In this document: piece by piece, positions 1 to 9,873 of the stretch | Position numbering within the stretch: position 1 is the first letter of the stretch | Layout of the letters: each line of letters starts with the position of its first letter | NCBI RefSeq assembly: GCF_022788695.1 | Contig: NZ_CP085154.1 | Span: forward strand, 1,426,001-1,490,000 | From: Pseudosulfitobacter sp. DSM 107133 | GTDB lineage: Bacteria > Pseudomonadota > Alphaproteobacteria > Rhodobacterales > Rhodobacteraceae | Reading direction: 5' to 3' | Length of the DNA stretch: 64,000 nt | Made by a program: the position numbers and the translations under genes | The notes under the pieces: generated by a model | Database searches by the model: none | What the model was told of the DNA's origin: nothing | What the model saw: only the letters and a program-made list of their open reading frames with translations

Positions 1-39
1 TACCGCACGGACGTGGCGCATTGGAAGCGGCGTCACAGG

Positions 40-249
40 TTATCGCTGCGGGGTAAAGCGTTGACAGGCCCGCGCTTTGCGGGCCTCAAGCCATGTCATC
101 CAGCGGTTCAGCGACCATCCAAGCGCTGCAACCGCCAGCAGACCCCACAAGGCCCAAAGCACCAGAAACACCCACGACAGGTTGACGCCAAACATAACAA
201 TGCAGGCGTTGGTGAAATCGGGCGCGGACTGCGTCGGGCGATTGCGCAT
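40..249 (-). CDS. Small hypothetical membrane protein
   Basis: A 69-residue protein that I do not recognise. Residues of about 17-48 are strongly hydrophobic (many Leu, Val, Trp, Ala), enough for one long or two short membrane segments, and the C-terminus is basic (Arg/Lys-rich). This pattern suggests an inner-membrane protein with the tail in the cytoplasm. It lies downstream of, and on the same strand as, the aminotransferase gene, 142 bases after its stop, so it may be cotranscribed. No catalytic motif is visible. A spurious frame cannot be excluded, but the hydrophobic block with a basic end is a reasonable sign of a real gene. Confidence 0.5.
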   Translation of the reverse strand: MRNRPTQSAPDFTNACIVMFGVNLSWVFLVLWALWGLLAVAALGWSLNRWMTWLEARKARACQRFTPQR

Positions 250-391
250 GGCGGATCCATCCGGTGGCTGTGCCTGATATTATAGCGCCAAATTGGGTCG
301 GGTGGAATTTTTCTGCCGGATAGCGCGACACAGGGCTGCGCCCGACTGTACCGGTCAGGCGTTGCACGCAGGCTTTGGGGAATGGGTCGTG

Positions 392-1498
392 TTAACCCTG
401 TGTTGCCGCATCCGCCAAAGCCTCGGGCAAGGCGGCCGCAAATGCATCCAGATTCTCCGGCGTCCCGCAGCTGATGCGAATGCAGCGGTTCTGCGGCACG
501 GCAAAGGGCATCCGCACAAAGATCCCCCGCGCAATCAACCCGTCCAGCACCGCCTTGGCAAAGGCTCCGTCGCGCCCGCAGTCGATCGCCACGAAATTTG
601 CTGCCGACGGAAGCGGGGCCAGCCCGTTGTCGACGGCAATCTGGGCAATCCGTCGGCGCGCGCCGTCGATCTGGTCCAGCACATGCGCCAGATGCGCGTC
701 ATCCTCCAGTGCTGCCAGTGCGCCTGCCTGTGCTGCGCGGTTCATGCCAAAGTGATTGCGCACCTTGTGAAAGGCCGTGATCAGATCGGGATGGCCCAAC
801 GCATAGCCGACCCGCGCACCTGCCAGCCCGTAAGCCTTGGAAAACGTGCGCATCCGCACCAGACGGGGATCGTCAAAGGGCAGGTCGGGCGCGGTGCCCG
901 GCGGGGCGCAGTCGATATAGGCCTCGTCCAGCACCAGCAGACAGCCCTTGGGCAGCGCATCCAGCGCGCGCACGATGGTGTCGCCCGCATGCCAGGTGCC
1001 CATCGGATTGTCGGGGTTGGCCAGATAGACCAGCTTGGCGTCCACCTCTGCGGCCTTGGTGAAAAGAGCCAGCGGGTCTTCCTGATCGTCCTTGTAGGGG
1101 ACTTTGTGCAATACGCCGCCAAAACCCGCGACATGGTAGTTGAACGTCGGATACGCCCCGTCCGAGGTCACCACCGCATCGCCTTCGCCCACGCACAGAC
1201 GCACCAGATAGCCCAGCAGGCCGTCGATGCCTTCGCCCACCATGATATGCGCAGGATCGGTGCGCAGATGGGCGGCCAGCGCCGCAATCAGGTCGTGCGA
1301 TTCGGGGTCGCCATACATCCAGGCGTCTGCCTCGGCCATGGCTGCGCGGGCATTGGGTGATGCGCCAAAGACGTTCTCATTGGCCCCCAGACGCGCCTCA
1401 AAGGCGGCGCCACGGGCGCGTTCCTGAGTTTCAGGGCCGACAAAGGGAACCGATGCGGGCAGGGATTGGGCGAGCGGGGTAAGGCGTGCATGTGTCAT
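392..1498 (-). CDS. hisC: HisC-type PLP-dependent aminotransferase
   Basis: Fold-type I, class I/II aminotransferase of the histidinol-phosphate aminotransferase family, which uses pyridoxal phosphate to exchange an amino group between an amino acid and a keto acid. Visible family marks are the ANPDNPMGT segment, the DEAY motif whose Asp holds the PLP ring nitrogen, the PLP lysine at about residue 221 in TFSKAYGLAGARVGY, and a C-terminal RISCGTPENLDAF segment that contacts the substrate phosphate in this family. I chose the ATG at 1498 (368 residues, normal for the family); the frame stays open to 1642, but the extra 48 residues are basic and unlike the family. It is divergent from the crotonase gene. 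Roseobacters carry several HisC paralogues, so histidine synthesis is likely but not proven. Confidence 0.85.
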   Translation of the reverse strand: MTHARLTPLAQSLPASVPFVGPETQERARGAAFEARLGANENVFGASPNARAAMAEADAWMYGDPESHDLIAALAAHLRTDPAHIMVGEGIDGLLGYLVRLCVGEGDAVVTSDGAYPTFNYHVAGFGGVLHKVPYKDDQEDPLALFTKAAEVDAKLVYLANPDNPMGTWHAGDTIVRALDALPKGCLLVLDEAYIDCAPPGTAPDLPFDDPRLVRMRTFSKAYGLAGARVGYALGHPDLITAFHKVRNHFGMNRAAQAGALAALEDDAHLAHVLDQIDGARRRIAQIAVDNGLAPLPSAANFVAIDCGRDGAFAKAVLDGLIARGIFVRMPFAVPQNRCIRISCGTPENLDAFAAALPEALADAATQG

Positions 1499-1622
1499 GG
1501 GCGCAGGAATACTGTGGGACTGTGCCCTTGGAAAGAGGGCATGGCGCAGGGGCGTGCCCTGACGTCGGGCTGGAAATCGATGCGGCTTTGCGCTGAGGTG
1601 CGCGCAAAGAGGAGTTTTGCCC

Positions 1623-2411
1623 ATGTCGCGCGTGTCCGTCACCTATGAAAACCACATCGCCCACGTGCGCCTGACCCGCGCGGACAAGATGAATGCCGTG
1701 GATCAGGACATGATCGACGCGATTATCGCGGCAGGGCAGGAGGTTGCAGCCTCGGAGGCCCGCGCGGTTGTGTTGTCGGGCGAGGGCCGCGCGTTTTGCG
1801 CGGGTATCGACATCGGCGGGCTCGGCAAATCCATGGGCAATGATCCCGAGGCAGCGCTGGTTCCGCGCAGCCACGGGGACGGCACCACGAACCAATGGCA
1901 AGAGGTCGCGATGATCTGGACCCGCGTGCCGGTGCCGGTGATCGCGGCCCTGCACGGTCCGGTCTTTGGCGCGGGCTGCCAGCTGGCACTGGGCGCGGAC
2001 ATGCGCATTGCCGGGCCGGACCTGCAAATGGCAGTGATGGAGATGAAATGGGGCATCGTGCCGGACATGGGCGGCATGGTGTTGTTGCCGCGGCTGGTGC
2101 GCGAGGACGTAGCGCGGCAGTTGACCTATACGGCGACACCCGTGAGCGCACAGCGGGCGCTGGATTGGGGGTTGGTAACGGAACTGGCCGATGATCCGCT
2201 GGCAGCGGCACAGGCACTGGCGGGCGAGATTGCGGGCAAGAGCCCTTCGGCCATCCGCGCGGCCAAGGCGCTGATCACGCAAGGCTATGGGGCGCATTCC
2301 AATGCGGTGCTGCTTGCCGAGAGCGTCGAACAGGCCAAGCTGATCGGCCAGCCAGACCAAATGGAAGTGGTCGCGGCGGCGATGCAGAAACGCGCGCCTG
2401 TTTTCAAGTAA
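1623..2411 (+). CDS. Crotonase / enoyl-CoA hydratase family protein
   Basis: A 262-residue crotonase-fold protein, probably acting on an acyl-CoA thioester in fatty-acid or aromatic-acid breakdown. Family marks: GRAFCAGIDIGG (first oxyanion-hole segment), PVIAALHGPVFGAGCQLALGADMRIA (second oxyanion-hole segment), and a downstream MEMKWGIVPDMGG segment. The typical hydratase has Glu in both catalytic positions; here the second region reads MKWGIVPD, with Asp, so the exact reaction (hydratase, isomerase or other) is open. I chose the ATG at 1623, which has AGGAG eight bases upstream, over a TTG two codons earlier. It runs toward valS and is separated from it by a hairpin repeat. Confidence 0.85.
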   Translation: MSRVSVTYENHIAHVRLTRADKMNAVDQDMIDAIIAAGQEVAASEARAVVLSGEGRAFCAGIDIGGLGKSMGNDPEAALVPRSHGDGTTNQWQEVAMIWTRVPVPVIAALHGPVFGAGCQLALGADMRIAGPDLQMAVMEMKWGIVPDMGGMVLLPRLVREDVARQLTYTATPVSAQRALDWGLVTELADDPLAAAQALAGEIAGKSPSAIRAAKALITQGYGAHSNAVLLAESVEQAKLIGQPDQMEVVAAAMQKRAPVFK

Positions 2412-2429
2412 CGCTTCGCGGCGGCGTTC

Positions 2430-2490
2430 GGGGGCGCTGCCCCCGGCGCTGCGCGCCTCCCCCGGGATTTTTCCAAACCAGAGAAGGGGC
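2430..2490 (-). repeat. GC-rich palindromic repeat, copy A
   Basis: Member of a dispersed family seen five times in this window. Read on the minus strand it has an A/T-rich lead, hairpin I, hairpin II (GGCGC, loop GCA, GCGCC at 2445-2457) and hairpin III (GGGGGC, three-base loop, GCCCCC at 2430-2444). It lies between the convergent crotonase and valS genes, where it could end transcription from both sides. Copies B-E keep the pairing of hairpin II with different bases. Confidence 0.8.
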
Positions 2491-2505
2491 AGGCCGGGGG
2501 ACAGA

Positions 2506-5500
2506 TCAGTCCAGTTCGGCCAGACGCGCCAGCGCGTCTTTCAACTTCGCCTCTTCGGCCTCGCGCAGGGCGAGGTTGGCGCGGGTTTCGGTGATGACCT
2601 CTTCGGGCGCGCTGTCGGCGAATTTGGGGTTGTTCAGACGGCCGCGCAGGCCACCCAGCTCTTTCGCCAGTTTGCCAAGGGTCTTGTCCAGACGCGCCTT
2701 TTCCGCCGCCACATCAATGACATCGGCCAGCGGCAGGCCAAAGCTGCCGCCCGAGACCGCCAGCGCCACGGTGCCCTTGGGCATCTCTGCCACTTCGCTC
2801 AGCGTCTCGACGCGGGCAAAGCGGGTGATCAACGCCTCGTTCTCGGTCCAGACGCGCCGCGCGGTGTCGTCCATATCCTTGACTACCAGCGGCACAAAGG
2901 CACCTGCAGGCACGTTCATCTGCGCGCGCGCCGAGCGGATTGCCTCGATGATTGCCACGGTCCATGTCAGGTCGGCGTCGGCCTTGGCGTCCACCAGATC
3001 GCCGGCGGTATAGGTTGGCCAGTCAGTGTGCACCAGCATCTTGGGCCGCGCCTTGGCGCTCCACAGCTCTTCGGTGACAAAGGGCATGATCGGGTGCAGC
3101 AGGATCAGGATCTGGTCGAGTGCCCAGGCATAGGTGGCCTTGGTCTCGGCGGCGGCTGCCGCGTCGTCGCCGTCCAGCACGGGTTTGGTGAACTCCAGAT
3201 ATTGCGAGCAGAAGGTGCCCCACACAAAGCTGTAGAGCGTATTGGCCGCATCGTTGAACCGGTAGGTCTCCAGTGCAGCGTTCACGGTTTCCAGCGTCTT
3301 GGCAATCTCGCCCTTGATCCATGTGTTCAGGGGCAGGTTGGTCTGCGGCACGTCATCCGAGTGGGGCAGCTCGAAGGTGCCCTTGAACTCGCCATAGGTC
3401 GCGGCATTCCACAGTTTGGTGACGAAATTGCGATAGCCTTCGATCCGTTTGGTATCCAGTTTCAGCGCACCGCCAAGGCTGGCCATCGACGCATTGGTAA
3501 AGCGCAGGGCATCCGCGCCGAACGCGTCGATCAGGTCCAGAGGGTCGATGACGTTACCGGTCGACTTGGACATCTTCTTGCCCTGCGCGTCGCGCACAAG
3601 GCCGTGCAGGTAGACGGTCGAAAAGGGTTTTTCGCCCACAACAGCCAGCTGCATCATCATCATCCGCGCCACCCAGAAGAACAGGATGTCCTGACCGGTG
3701 ATCAGGTCGGAGGTGGGGAAATAGCGTTGCAGTTCAGGCGTCTGCTCGGGCCAGCCCAGCGTGCCGATGGGCCACAGGCCGGACGAGAACCATGTGTCCA
3801 GCACGTCGGGATCGCGCCAGACCGGATAGATCAGCTTGGTGGGATCTTGCGTGGTGGCATATTCGGCCAGTGCCGCGGTGAACTGGTGCAGGGCCGTTTC
3901 GCGGTCGGCCACTTCGACCACGCGGGCGTGACCCAGCGGTGTCGGCAGTTCGGCAAGCGTTGCGGTAAACTCCGCATGAACCCCGTCAAAGTCGGCACCG
4001 CAGATATGCCGGTCAGCCCGGTCGCGCAGCGATTGCGCGGACAGCAGGCGGCCCACTTCGACCATGTCCAGCGCGCCGTCGTCTTCGTCGTCCACATAAT
4101 CGAATGTGTGCAGATCAAAGCCGTACCAGACCGGAATCTGGTGCCCCCACCAAAGCTGGCGCGAAATGCACCAGGGCTCGATGTTTTCCAGCCAGTTGTA
4201 ATAGACCTTTTCGCCGCTCTCGGGGATGATTTTCACATCGCCATTGCGCACGGCGTCCAGCGCGGGGCCGACGATCTTGTCGGTGTCCACGAACCACTGA
4301 TCGGTCAGCAGCGGCTCGATCACCACTTTCGAGCGGTCACCATAGGGCTGCATGATCGGTTTTTGCTCGACGTATGGCACCGCCTCGACGCTTTCGTTGC
4401 CTTCGGCATCAGTGACCGGAACCATGCGCATCACGGCCAGTCCCTCGCGGGTGATGTCGTCAACCACGCGGGCGCGGGCGTCAAAGCGGTCCAACCCGCG
4501 GTATTCTTCCGGCACAAGGTTCATCGCGGCGATCATCACCTCGTCGAACTCCTGCTCGCCGTTGGCGATGGCCTGTGCAATCGCGGCCTCTTCGGCATAG
4601 GGGCGACCGTCGGCGCGCATGGCACCGCGCGGATCCATCAGGTTGTACATCGGGATACCGCCACGCTTGGCGACCTGATAGTCGTTAAAGTCATGCGCAC
4701 CGGTGATCTTGACCGCACCCGAGCCGAAATCCTTGTCGGGGTATTCGTCGGTGATGATCGGGATCAGGCGGCGGTGCTCTTTCGGGCCCACCGGAATTTC
4801 GCACAGCTGGCCGACGATGGGCGCATAGCGTTCGTCCGACGGATGCACCGCAACCGCGCCGTCACCCAGCATGGTTTCGGGGCGGGTGGTGGCGATCGAA
4901 ATGTAGTCGCGCTCTTCTTCCAGCACGATGTTCCCGTCTTCGTCTTTTTCGATGTAGGTATAGGTGGCCCCGCCCGCGAGCGGATACTTAAAGTGCCACA
5001 TGTGGCCCGGTGTTTCGATGTTCTCGACTTCAAGGTCGGAAATCGCAGTTTCAAAATGCGGGTCCCAGTTGACCAGCCGCTTTCCGCGATAGATCAGCCC
5101 CTTGTTGAACATGTCGACAAAGACCTTGATCACCGCGTCATGGAAGTTGCCTTCCTGACCTTCCGGGGCGCCGGGGGCACCGGACATAGTGAACGCCTCG
5201 CGCGACCAGTCGCAGGATGCGCCCAGACGGCGCAGCTGGCTTGCGATCGTGCCACCCGATTCCGCTTTCCATTCCCAGACTTTCTCCAGGAAAGCCTCGC
5301 GGCCCATTTCGACGCGGCTGGGCTGTTGCGCCTCGGCCAGGCGGCGTTCAACCACCATCTGCGTGGCGATGCCCGCGTGGTCGGTGCCCGGTTGCCACAG
5401 TGTGTCAAAGCCGCGCATCCGGTGCCAGCGCACCAGAATATCCTGAAGCGTGTTGTTGAACGCGTGGCCCATGTGCAGCACACCGGTGACGTTGGGTGGC

Positions 5501-5631
5501 GGGATCATGATCGCATAGGATGACGCACCGGGCTTGGCATTGGCCCCTGCCACGAAACATCCCGCCTGCTCCCAAACTGAATACAGCCGCGCTTCGGCCT
5601 CGGCGGCGTTGAATGATTTTTCCAAGGGCAT
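2506..5631 (-). CDS. valS: Valyl-tRNA synthetase
   Basis: Class Ia aminoacyl-tRNA synthetase that charges tRNA-Val with valine in the cytoplasm. Length 1041 residues, slightly above many bacterial ValRS proteins. The HIGH-type signature reads HMGH at residues 53-56 after PPPNVTG, and KMSKS stands near residue 685 in [10 protein letters not shown]. Between them lies the CP1 editing domain, with [10 protein letters not shown] and [13 protein letters not shown], which removes mischarged threonine. The C-terminal region ends in a Lys/Glu/Ala/Leu-rich coiled coil typical of ValRS. The start has GGAG seven bases upstream. Convergent with the crotonase gene and divergent from the CoxL-like gene. Assignment is secure. 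Confidence 0.98.
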   Translation of the reverse strand: MPLEKSFNAAEAEARLYSVWEQAGCFVAGANAKPGASSYAIMIPPPNVTGVLHMGHAFNNTLQDILVRWHRMRGFDTLWQPGTDHAGIATQMVVERRLAEAQQPSRVEMGREAFLEKVWEWKAESGGTIASQLRRLGASCDWSREAFTMSGAPGAPEGQEGNFHDAVIKVFVDMFNKGLIYRGKRLVNWDPHFETAISDLEVENIETPGHMWHFKYPLAGGATYTYIEKDEDGNIVLEEERDYISIATTRPETMLGDGAVAVHPSDERYAPIVGQLCEIPVGPKEHRRLIPIITDEYPDKDFGSGAVKITGAHDFNDYQVAKRGGIPMYNLMDPRGAMRADGRPYAEEAAIAQAIANGEQEFDEVMIAAMNLVPEEYRGLDRFDARARVVDDITREGLAVMRMVPVTDAEGNESVEAVPYVEQKPIMQPYGDRSKVVIEPLLTDQWFVDTDKIVGPALDAVRNGDVKIIPESGEKVYYNWLENIEPWCISRQLWWGHQIPVWYGFDLHTFDYVDDEDDGALDMVEVGRLLSAQSLRDRADRHICGADFDGVHAEFTATLAELPTPLGHARVVEVADRETALHQFTAALAEYATTQDPTKLIYPVWRDPDVLDTWFSSGLWPIGTLGWPEQTPELQRYFPTSDLITGQDILFFWVARMMMMQLAVVGEKPFSTVYLHGLVRDAQGKKMSKSTGNVIDPLDLIDAFGADALRFTNASMASLGGALKLDTKRIEGYRNFVTKLWNAATYGEFKGTFELPHSDDVPQTNLPLNTWIKGEIAKTLETVNAALETYRFNDAANTLYSFVWGTFCSQYLEFTKPVLDGDDAAAAAETKATYAWALDQILILLHPIMPFVTEELWSAKARPKMLVHTDWPTYTAGDLVDAKADADLTWTVAIIEAIRSARAQMNVPAGAFVPLVVKDMDDTARRVWTENEALITRFARVETLSEVAEMPKGTVALAVSGGSFGLPLADVIDVAAEKARLDKTLGKLAKELGGLRGRLNNPKFADSAPEEVITETRANLALREAEEAKLKDALARLAELD

Positions 5632-5722
5632 GGGTTGTCTCCGGCAGGGGTGGATGGCCCGCAGGGCTTAGCAAAGCCGCGCAGAAAGGAAAAGCGTTCA
5701 TAGTTGTACGCTCCTTGTGTCC

Positions 5723-5781
5723 CGTTCTCTGGTTCGGAAAATCCCGGGGGAGCCGCGCAAGCGGCGGGGGCAGCGCCCCCG
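5723..5781 (+). repeat. GC-rich palindromic repeat, copy B
   Basis: Same family as copy A, on the opposite strand. The lead TTCTCTGGTTCGGAAAATCC closely matches copy A. Hairpin II is CCGC-GCAA-GCGG (5753-5764), a different stem sequence with pairing kept, and hairpin III is GGGGGC-AGC-GCCCCC (5766-5780). It lies between the divergent valS and CoxL-like genes, so it is not simply a terminator after a gene end. Confidence 0.8.
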
Positions 5782-5907
5782 ATCTGATCTTCGAACCAAT
5801 CCCCGTGCCGCCCCGTCCAACGCAGCGTTGCTCAGACCGTCTCTGGACAATGCGGCCTGTGCGGCTAATCTCCGCTTCAACACCACGAAAGCGGATAGGG
5901 AATACTC

Positions 5908-8205
5908 ATGGACAAGTTCGGGAAAAGTCAGTCGACCACACGGGTCGAGGATGTGCGGTTTCTCACCGGAGCGGGGCGCTATGTGGATGACATCGCCCCT
6001 GATGGCGCGCTGCATGCGTTCTTTCTGCGTTCTCCGATTGCCCATGGCACCATAACCGAGCTTGATGTGACGGACGCCAGGGAGGCACCCGGCGTGCATC
6101 TGGTGCTGACCTATGATGATCTGGAAGCTGCGGGCATGAACACCGGCATGGTCGGGGCCACTGTGGACAACCGCGACAAAACCAAGGGCGCGGCACCCAA
6201 GCGTCCTATTCTCGCCACGGGCAAGCTGCGCTATGTGGGCGAACCCATCGCCGTGATCTTTGCAGACAAATATGAACAGGCCCGCGATGCGGCCGAGTTG
6301 ATCGTGCTGGATTATGATGATCTGCCGGCCAAGATGGACCTGACGCCGGGCGGCGAAACGCTGCACGCAGAAGCGCCCGACAACCGCGCCTTTGACTGGG
6401 GCATGGGGGACGAGGACGCCACGCAGGCGGCCTTTGACGCGGCGGCGCGTACAGTCAGCCTCGAAATCGGGGACAACCGTATTATCGTCAACTCGATGGA
6501 ACCGCGCGGCTGTTACGCCGAGATGGAGGGCGAGCGGATTCACGTGGCGATCAACGGTCAGGGTGTCTGGGCCCCAAAAGAGCAGCTGATCGCGGCCTTG
6601 CAGGTGGGCGAGGACATGGTCCGCGTGACCAATCCTGACGTGGGGGGCGGTTTCGGCATGAAGGCTATGGGCTATCCCGAACCCTTTGCGCTGGCCCATG
6701 CCACGCGCACGCTGAACCGTCCTGTGCGCTGGATTTCGGACCGCGGCGAAGCCATGCTCAGCGACAACGGCGGACGCGATCTGGTGTCGGTGGCCGAGCT
6801 GGCCTTTGACGCCGATCACAAGATTACCGCCTATCGCGTGCGCACGCGCTGCAACCTTGGGGCCTATAACAGCCAGTTCGGCCAACCCATTCAAACCATG
6901 CTGTTTTCTCGGGTTCTGATGGGGGTCTACGACGTGCAGACCACTTGGTTGCAGGTCGAAGGCTATTACACCAACACCACGCAGGTCGACGCCTATCGCG
7001 GTGCCGGTCGCCCCGAAGCGATCTATGTTCTGGAACGCATCATGGACCGCGCCGCGCGCGAACTGGGCATCGACCCGTGGGAGCTGCGTCGCCGGAACTT
7101 TATCAAGCCCAGCCAGTTTCCTTACAAGACGGCCACAGGGGAAACCTACGACGTGGGTGATTTTAACAAAGTGCTCAATCGCATGGTGGCCGAGGCCGAC
7201 GATGACGGCTTTGCCGCGCGCAAGGCGGCGGACGCCGAGCGCGGTCTGCTGCGTGGCCGTGGCACCTGTTACTATATCGAAAGTATTTTGGGCGATCCTT
7301 CGGAAGGGGCCAAGGTCACCTTCAACGAGGATGGTACAGTGTCGATCTATGTCGGGACGCAAAGCAACGGGCAGGGTCATGAGACCGTCTATGCCAAATT
7401 CCTGAGCGATCAGACGGGCATTCCGCATGATCTGATCCATGTCATTCAGGGCGACAGCGACCTGATCAAACAGGGTGGCGGCACCGGCGGTTCGCGTTCG
7501 GTCACCACACAGAACAACGCCACGCTGGCGACGGTCGACGTGATCCTTACCAGCTTCAAGGAATTCCTGTCCGGCGAAATGGGCGTGGAGCCTTCGGAAA
7601 TCAGCTTTGACGATGAACGGTTCCGTGCCGAGGGCAGCAACCTGACGCCGACGATACTTGAGGTGGCCGCACTGGCCCGCGAGGTCGAGCGCGACGATCT
7701 GCTGAAACATGAAGCGCGCGCCAGCCTGCCGGCCCGCAGTTTTCCCAACGGCGCCCATGTGGCCGAGGTTGTGATTGATCCCGACACTGGCGTGACGACG
7801 GTTGACCGCTATACCGTGGTTGATGATTTTGGTAACCTTATCAACCCGATGCTGGCCGAAGGGCAGGTGCACGGCGGCGTTGCACAGGGGATCGGACAGG
7901 CGATCACCGAACATGTCGTCTATGACGAAGACGGCCAGCTGCTGTCGGCGTCGTTCATGGATTACGCCATGCCGCGCGCCTATGACGTGCCGTGGATCAG
8001 CTTCACCTCCGAGCCGGTGCCCTCCACGGCCAATATCATGGGCATGAAAGGCTGCGGCGAGGCCGGAACCGTCGGTGCGCTGGCGGCGGTGGCAAATGCG
8101 GTGCAGGACGCACTGTGGGAACGCGGTGTGCGACAGGCGGATATGCCCTTCACACCGATGAGAGTTTGGGAAATGCTACAGAATGGTCCTATCGCGGCTG
8201 AATAA
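5908..8205 (+). CDS. CoxL-like form II molybdenum hydroxylase large subunit
   Basis: Large molybdopterin-binding subunit of the xanthine oxidase/CO dehydrogenase family, 765 residues. The active-site loop AYRGAGR (residues 362-368) is the form II signature; true CO dehydrogenase (form I) has AYXCSFR. Other family marks are GGGFGMK, SNGQGHET near residue 488, and MKGCGEAGTVGA near 716, whose Glu is the catalytic base. The natural substrate of form II enzymes is mostly unknown, so CO oxidation should not be assumed. Family members normally work with a FAD subunit (CoxM) and a [2Fe-2S] subunit (CoxS); neither is next to it here. GGGA precedes the ATG. The 3' end overlaps the DUF2235 gene by 23 bases, indicating coupled expression. 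Confidence 0.9.
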   Translation: MDKFGKSQSTTRVEDVRFLTGAGRYVDDIAPDGALHAFFLRSPIAHGTITELDVTDAREAPGVHLVLTYDDLEAAGMNTGMVGATVDNRDKTKGAAPKRPILATGKLRYVGEPIAVIFADKYEQARDAAELIVLDYDDLPAKMDLTPGGETLHAEAPDNRAFDWGMGDEDATQAAFDAAARTVSLEIGDNRIIVNSMEPRGCYAEMEGERIHVAINGQGVWAPKEQLIAALQVGEDMVRVTNPDVGGGFGMKAMGYPEPFALAHATRTLNRPVRWISDRGEAMLSDNGGRDLVSVAELAFDADHKITAYRVRTRCNLGAYNSQFGQPIQTMLFSRVLMGVYDVQTTWLQVEGYYTNTTQVDAYRGAGRPEAIYVLERIMDRAARELGIDPWELRRRNFIKPSQFPYKTATGETYDVGDFNKVLNRMVAEADDDGFAARKAADAERGLLRGRGTCYYIESILGDPSEGAKVTFNEDGTVSIYVGTQSNGQGHETVYAKFLSDQTGIPHDLIHVIQGDSDLIKQGGGTGGSRSVTTQNNATLATVDVILTSFKEFLSGEMGVEPSEISFDDERFRAEGSNLTPTILEVAALAREVERDDLLKHEARASLPARSFPNGAHVAEVVIDPDTGVTTVDRYTVVDDFGNLINPMLAEGQVHGGVAQGIGQAITEHVVYDEDGQLLSASFMDYAMPRAYDVPWISFTSEPVPSTANIMGMKGCGEAGTVGALAAVANAVQDALWERGVRQADMPFTPMRVWEMLQNGPIAAE

Positions 8206-9268
8206 ATCGGTTGTCGGATGGCTGCGCGACCGGTTCGGGTCTGGCGCACCATCCACCCCGCCGCCTGCACGCGGGGCGACGATTCATGTCATCATTCTGG
8301 ATGGCACGATGTCGACGCTGATGCCCGATTTTGAAACCAATGCGGGCCTGACCTATAAATTGCTGCGCGAAATGGGGGCCGAGGTTTCGGTCTATTACGA
8401 ATCCGGTCTGCAACTGTCGAACTGGCGTCGGGCCGGAGATGTGTTGATGGGGCGTGGCATCAACCGGCAAATCCGGCGCGCCTATGGCTATCTGGCGTCG
8501 CGCTACCGTCCGGGCGACACGATTTTTTTGATGGGCTATTCGCGCGGCGCCTATGCGGTGCGTTCGCTTGCGGGGATCGTGGGCTTTACCGGCCTGCTTA
8601 AGGCTGAACATGCGACCGAACGCAACATCCGCGAGATCTACCGCCATTACGAGGCAGGCGGCACCAGCGATGCGGCCCGCGCCTTTACCCGCGCGCATTG
8701 CCACGACGAAGTGCCGATAGAAATGATTGGCGTCTGGGATACTGTGAAATCACTGGGGATCAACGCGCCGGTGTTGTGGCGGCTGAGCGCGCCGAAACAT
8801 TCGTTTCATAACCACCAGCTTGGCCCCCATGTGAAACACGGCTATCACGCGCTGGCCCGCAACGAGACACGCATGGCCTATGCGCCCGTCATGTGGGAAA
8901 CGCACAGAGACTGGACAGGGCATCTAGAACAGATGTGGTTCCGTGGCAGCCATGGAGACGTGGGCGGCCAGCTTGGCGGTTTTGATGCCGCGCGGCCCTT
9001 GTCGAATATCCCGCTGGTCTGGATGCTGGAAAAAGTCGAAAATTGCGGTCTGCCTCTGCCCGCAGGCTGGGCAGCACGCTTTGTGCAGGATCCGCTTGCG
9101 CCTTCGACCGGCACCTGGCGCGGCTTCGGCGGGCTGTTCATTACACGCCGCGCGCGCAAGGTGGGGATGGACCCGTCTGAACGGGTGCATCCCAGCGTGG
9201 CCGAAGCGGCCCGCGCGCCGACGCGGTCGTGGTGGTCAGAGTGGTTTCACCGAGAATCGGTGAACTGA
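8183..9268 (+). CDS. DUF2235 alpha/beta-hydrolase domain protein
   Basis: A 361-residue protein with the DUF2235 fold, a lipase-like alpha/beta hydrolase related to type VI secretion phospholipase effectors (Tle1 class). The nucleophile elbow GYSRGAY starts near residue 118; a VWDTV segment and GSHGDVGG supply plausible Asp and His of the triad. No signal peptide is evident, and no type VI secretion genes are in the window, so a cytoplasmic lipase or esterase role is as likely as an effector role. The start codon lies inside the last 23 bases of the CoxL-like gene, a strong sign of one transcript. The substrate is unknown. Confidence 0.85.
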   Translation: MVLSRLNKSVVGWLRDRFGSGAPSTPPPARGATIHVIILDGTMSTLMPDFETNAGLTYKLLREMGAEVSVYYESGLQLSNWRRAGDVLMGRGINRQIRRAYGYLASRYRPGDTIFLMGYSRGAYAVRSLAGIVGFTGLLKAEHATERNIREIYRHYEAGGTSDAARAFTRAHCHDEVPIEMIGVWDTVKSLGINAPVLWRLSAPKHSFHNHQLGPHVKHGYHALARNETRMAYAPVMWETHRDWTGHLEQMWFRGSHGDVGGQLGGFDAARPLSNIPLVWMLEKVENCGLPLPAGWAARFVQDPLAPSTGTWRGFGGLFITRRARKVGMDPSERVHPSVAEAARAPTRSWWSEWFHRESVN

Positions 9269-9334
9269 GGCGCGCTGTGGCAGCTTTGCTGAAACAATGC
9301 GGGTCGGTCTGTTCCAGAGCAGCGCCGCCCGCAC

Positions 9335-9817
9335 CTATCCCGCGCTCATGATGATGCAGGTGGTTGACCCCGTGGCATAAAGCTTGCCATCCTCAACCCC
9401 GCGAATTTCAGCCTTGGCCACGCCTGTGGACCGGCCCACATGGTCCACCGTACCGATGCAGTCGATCATCATCCCCAGCGGGATCGAACGGGTGATGTTA
9501 ATCTTGTACTCCAGCGTCGTGTAAACCGATCCACGCGGAATACAGGTTTGCACAGCACAGGCCATCGCGCTGTCCAGCAAGGTGCCGTACCAGCCGCCAT
9601 GTACTGTGCCCAAAGGATTCGCTGCGCCGAATTCAGGCGCGCCGCGAAACACCACGCGGCCTTTTTCGACCGCGTGCAGCCCATAGTTCAGCGTTTCGCC
9701 AATGGGCGGGCCGGGCAGGGTGCCGTCCATTATTCCCTGAATGAATTCGAGTCCCGAAAGCTGTTTCAGCTTTTCGAGGCTCAGAAGGTCTTCGGGGCGT
9801 TGGGCGATGCGGGGCAT
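9335..9817 (-). CDS. PaaI-family hotdog-fold thioesterase
   Basis: A 160-residue single-domain hotdog protein that probably hydrolyses aryl- or acyl-CoA thioesters. The segment NPLGTVHGGWYGTLLDSAM carries the HGG-with-downstream-acid pattern of the PaaI group, followed by a typical TLEYKINITRSIPLG strand and a C-terminal GKLYATGSTTCII strand. It is convergent with the DUF2235 gene and lies 56 bases downstream of metF on the same strand. Nothing nearby fixes the substrate. Confidence 0.85.
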   Translation of the reverse strand: MPRIAQRPEDLLSLEKLKQLSGLEFIQGIMDGTLPGPPIGETLNYGLHAVEKGRVVFRGAPEFGAANPLGTVHGGWYGTLLDSAMACAVQTCIPRGSVYTTLEYKINITRSIPLGMMIDCIGTVDHVGRSTGVAKAEIRGVEDGKLYATGSTTCIIMSAG

Positions 9818-9873
9818 GTCAGGTCTCCGGTTGTTTGCCGAACGCTAGAAACACCTGCCCCGCTTGCCAAGTC

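Noticed and set aside
3028..5523. An 831-residue open frame on the plus strand opposite valS
   Set aside because: It lies wholly antisense to a clear valyl-tRNA synthetase, has no family motif, and long antisense frames are common in GC-rich DNA.
5698..7914. A 738-residue open frame on the minus strand opposite the CoxL-like gene
   Set aside because: Antisense to a well-supported gene; composition is that of a mirrored frame and no motif is present.
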